From NCBI GenBank assembly GCA_028716025.1, contig JAQUQP010000096.1, positions 1 through 6,979 on the forward strand: 6,979 nucleotides of DNA. Direction: 5' to 3'. Shown here piece by piece: positions 5,341 through 6,979 of the stretch. A program made the position numbers and the translations under genes. The notes under the pieces are model-generated. The model ran no database searches and was not told the DNA's origin. It saw only the letters and a list, made by a program, of their open reading frames with translations. The stretch comes from a bacterium. GTDB taxonomy: Bacteria; UBA6262. Each line of letters starts with the position of its first letter. Position 1 is the first letter of the stretch.

Positions 5341-6210
5341 TCAATATTCGGTTATCACCTGATAAGTAAGGCCATCTGTGATAACCGTAATCGTTCCTTT
5401 CTTGGCTGTGATCAAGTAAGGTATTTTCAACCGTTTCAATCGTTTCAGAACTTCAGGATGCGGGTGGCCAAAAGAATTATTCCGGCCACAGGAAATGATC
5501 GCGACTTCCGGTTTAACTTCATGCAAAAAAGCGGCGCAGGAAGAACTTCGTGAGCCATGATGGGCAACTTTTAATAATGTTGATCCAACCAAGTCCTGGT
5601 AGTTCGACAACATTTGCCTTTCCGCCACTTGTCCTATATCAGCTGCCAGCAGAAAACTTACTTTATTATAAGTGATCTTGATCACCATTGAATTATCATT
5701 AGGATTATCAAATCTTTTTTTAGGAGGATTGAGCACCTGTACCCGCAAAGATGGACCAAAATCCAGAGTGTCTCCGGCACTGGCTAACTGGTACTTAATA
5801 TTTTTAGTCTTTATAGCCTCCAATATTTTTATGTATTCATCATCCGTGACCCCGCCGCCGCCTTCCAACGTATCCACAAATTCCGCTATCGGGTAGACAG
5901 CCACGATATCCAGCAATCCATCCATATGATCGGTATGTCCATGGGTCAGGATCACTTTATCCAGTTTTTTGATTTTTTTCCGGCGCAGGAAAGGATCGAC
6001 TATTTTTGCTCCGATCCGATAAGACTGTTTTCGATAAGCTGGAATGCCGCCGCCATCAATGAGGATATTTTTCCCGTCAGGGGTTTCTACCAGGATACTG
6101 TCTCCCTGGCCGACATCAACAAAAGTCACTACCAAGTCCCGGGCAACAGCAGATGAAACAAGCAACAGGAAAAATAATATAGTGATCAGTAAGCTATTTC
6201 TTTTGGACAT
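5341..6210 (-). CDS. Exported ComEC-type metallo-beta-lactamase-fold hydrolase
   Basis: The 289-residue protein has a signal peptide (about 1-24, ending SSAVA-RD) followed by a complete MBL-fold domain of the ComEC/Rec2 C-terminal type. Motifs in order: VDVGQGDS (31-38), LIDGG (50-54), the metal-binding THGHTDH (89-95), NDNS (171-174), the metal-bridging Asp in LLAADIG (D191), VAHHGS (215-220) and FGHPHP (247-252). All expected metal ligands are present, so it should be active. ComEC MBL domains are proposed to degrade the non-transported DNA strand during uptake; stand-alone secreted versions are common and mostly of unknown substrate, with nucleic acid or phosphodiester as first guess. The start ATG at 6210 overlaps the end of the DUF3006-like gene by 17 bases, and the SpoVG-like gene follows after four bases. 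No ComEC membrane channel segment is attached. Confidence 0.93.
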   Translation of the reverse strand: MSKRNSLLITILFFLLLVSSAVARDLVVTFVDVGQGDSILVETPDGKNILIDGGGIPAYRKQSYRIGAKIVDPFLRRKKIKKLDKVILTHGHTDHMDGLLDIVAVYPIAEFVDTLEGGGGVTDDEYIKILEAIKTKNIKYQLASAGDTLDFGPSLRVQVLNPPKKRFDNPNDNSMVIKITYNKVSFLLAADIGQVAERQMLSNYQDLVGSTLLKVAHHGSRSSSCAAFLHEVKPEVAIISCGRNNSFGHPHPEVLKRLKRLKIPYLITAKKGTITVITDGLTYQVITEY

Positions 6211-6418
6211 TTTTCTTCAGCAACTCATCCTGTAGGTCTTGTATTTTTTTCTTTTGCCGCACTTCTTCTTTTTTATCCAAGGCCATGGACAAGTCAATGC
6301 AGGCGCCTTCATAAATTTTTAAAGGCAGGTTAGAAACCGGAATGACCAGTTCTCCCCCGCCTCTTATTTTGATTACTGCTATCCTACCGTCCTCTATCCG
6401 GTCAACGATACCGATCAT
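6194..6418 (-). CDS. Small DUF3006-like protein
   Basis: The 74-residue product opens with MIGIVDRIEDGRIAVIKIRG, followed by a P-x-x-x-LP motif (VIPVSNLP) and a G-acidic turn. This matches the small beta-rich DUF3006 family (RiEg..Av.e....., P...LP, G). From memory, members of that family are often encoded next to or fused to ComEC-type MBL proteins, and here the gene overlaps such an MBL gene by 17 bases. The C-terminal third (about 48-74) is a charged helix rich in Lys, Gln and Glu, which may be a short coiled coil. There is no signal peptide, so it stays in the cytoplasm. A GGAG ribosome site lies about six bases before the ATG. Molecular function is unknown. Confidence 0.8.
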   Translation of the reverse strand: MIGIVDRIEDGRIAVIKIRGGGELVIPVSNLPLKIYEGACIDLSMALDKKEEVRQKKKIQDLQDELLKKNVQKK

Positions 6419-6505
6419 GAAATCTCCGTTTTTCGGTTTACGGTCCCGAGGCCCGAAAAAGCATTAAATCTTATCGGTTTCGTATCCGTATACCGTGTGC
6501 CGAAT
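6419..6505 (-). other. Spacer after proB with a foldable segment before the DUF3006-like gene
   Basis: On the minus strand TTTTTCGG (6457-6450) and CCGAAAAA (6433-6426) form a perfect 8-bp inverted repeat around a GC-rich 16-base loop region. A competing pairing CCGT with ACGG overlaps the second arm and lies directly upstream of the GGAG ribosome site. Neither strand has a U-tract after the hairpin, so it does not look like a terminator. It may be an RNA leader that affects translation of the DUF3006-like gene, or a chance structure. I do not recognise a known riboswitch class. Confidence 0.4.
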
Positions 6506-6979
6506 CTATAATATCACTAAGTTATCTCTATGGATGACTTCATCATAATCCTTGTGCCCGATGATCTTCATGATCTCCGAGGTCTTTTTACCTTTTATCT
6601 TCTCTACCTCATCACTGGAAAAAGACACCAAGCCGCGAGCGATCTCATCCCCATCTTTATCCACCACTGTGACCATGTCTCCCAGCCGGAAAGTGCCTTC
6701 GACATCAGTGATACCGCTTGGGAGCAGACTCTTACCCATTTTTAATAAGGCTTTAGCCGCTCCTTCGTCTATGTATAGTTTACCGCTTGATTTATTGGCA
6801 AAAGCGATCCATTTTTTCCGGCCACTGATCTTTTCATGGCGCGGCAAGAACTTGGTCCCGATATCATCACCCTGAAATACCTCAGTTAAGATACCCGGCT
6901 TCATGCCATCAGCGATTACTACCATCACACCGCTGGTCGTGGCAATTTTAGCTGCCTGGATCTTGGTATACATGCCGCC
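6506..6979 (-). CDS. proB: Glutamate 5-kinase, C-terminal part with PUA domain (truncated by window edge)
   Basis: ProB phosphorylates glutamate to glutamyl-5-phosphate, the first step of proline synthesis. The 157 residues present start inside the kinase domain at GGMYTKIQAAKIATTSG, a hallmark ProB segment, and pass GT-x-F-P and RKKWIA. The C-terminal PUA domain contains GKLYIDEGAAKALL, GKSLLPSGI, EGTF-x-x-GD, DGDEIARGL and the family's final EVIHRDNLVIL. The reading frame runs on through the right edge, so the N-terminal ~210 residues lie outside. The usual partner proA does not follow; the next gene is the DUF3006-like one 87 bases on, so proB may share a transcript with that operon or end separately. 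The ProB PUA domain is absent in some lineages but present here. Confidence 0.96.
   Translation of the reverse strand, partial: GGMYTKIQAAKIATTSGVMVVIADGMKPGILTEVFQGDDIGTKFLPRHEKISGRKKWIAFANKSSGKLYIDEGAAKALLKMGKSLLPSGITDVEGTFRLGDMVTVVDKDGDEIARGLVSFSSDEVEKIKGKKTSEIMKIIGHKDYDEVIHRDNLVIL

Noticed and set aside
6419..6505. Intrinsic terminator after proB
   Set aside because: The hairpin begins with a U-run and ends in A residues on either strand, so the needed U-tract after the stem is missing.

Overview
All genes lie on the minus strand, so the window is read from its right end to its left. The layout suggests a diderm (outer-membrane) bacterium. Several products carry signal peptides, and one looks like an outer-membrane beta-barrel ending in an aromatic residue. 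The mix of AT-rich spacers, exported ankyrin and SpoVG-like proteins, LarB/LarC and short tandem micro-repeats at gene starts reminds me of uncultivated candidate phyla such as Omnitrophota. That placement is an impression, not a proof.

Right part (6979 to 3252): the 3' end of proB (glutamate 5-kinase with PUA domain) is followed by an 87-base spacer that can fold. A tight run of five genes comes next: a small DUF3006-like protein, an exported ComEC-type metallo-beta-lactamase-fold protein, an exported protein with two SpoVG-like domains, an unrecognised seven-helix membrane protein, and an exported ankyrin-repeat protein. Gaps are -17, 4, 3 and about 12 bases, so these are very probably one transcript. 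A strong hairpin plus U-tract ends the run at about 3213-3165. Most products of this run act outside the cytoplasm or in the membrane. Two of the exported domains (ComEC-type MBL and SpoVG) belong to families otherwise tied to nucleic acids.

Middle (3138 to 1291): a single large gene encodes a signal peptide, a ComEA-like helix-hairpin-helix domain and a long probable outer-membrane beta-barrel. Its stop codon sits on the edge of a 164-bp imperfect palindrome (1129-1292), which may be a miniature inverted-repeat element and/or a terminator.

Left part (1062 to 1): larB has a near-consensus promoter placed so close that its mRNA is probably leaderless. It is followed by a 100-bp gap filled with 8-bp tandem repeats, then the start of larC. 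larB and larC make the nickel-pincer nucleotide cofactor of lactate racemase and related enzymes. The larC frame breaks after 59 codons but continues in the -1 frame from an A7 tract in canonical slippery phase, so it is a programmed frameshift, a pseudogene or a homopolymer sequence error.

The most unusual items are the exported tandem SpoVG-like protein within an envelope-directed operon that also has an exported ComEC-type MBL, the HHH/beta-barrel fusion, the foldback element, the slippery larC start and the two families of micro-repeats at gene starts.
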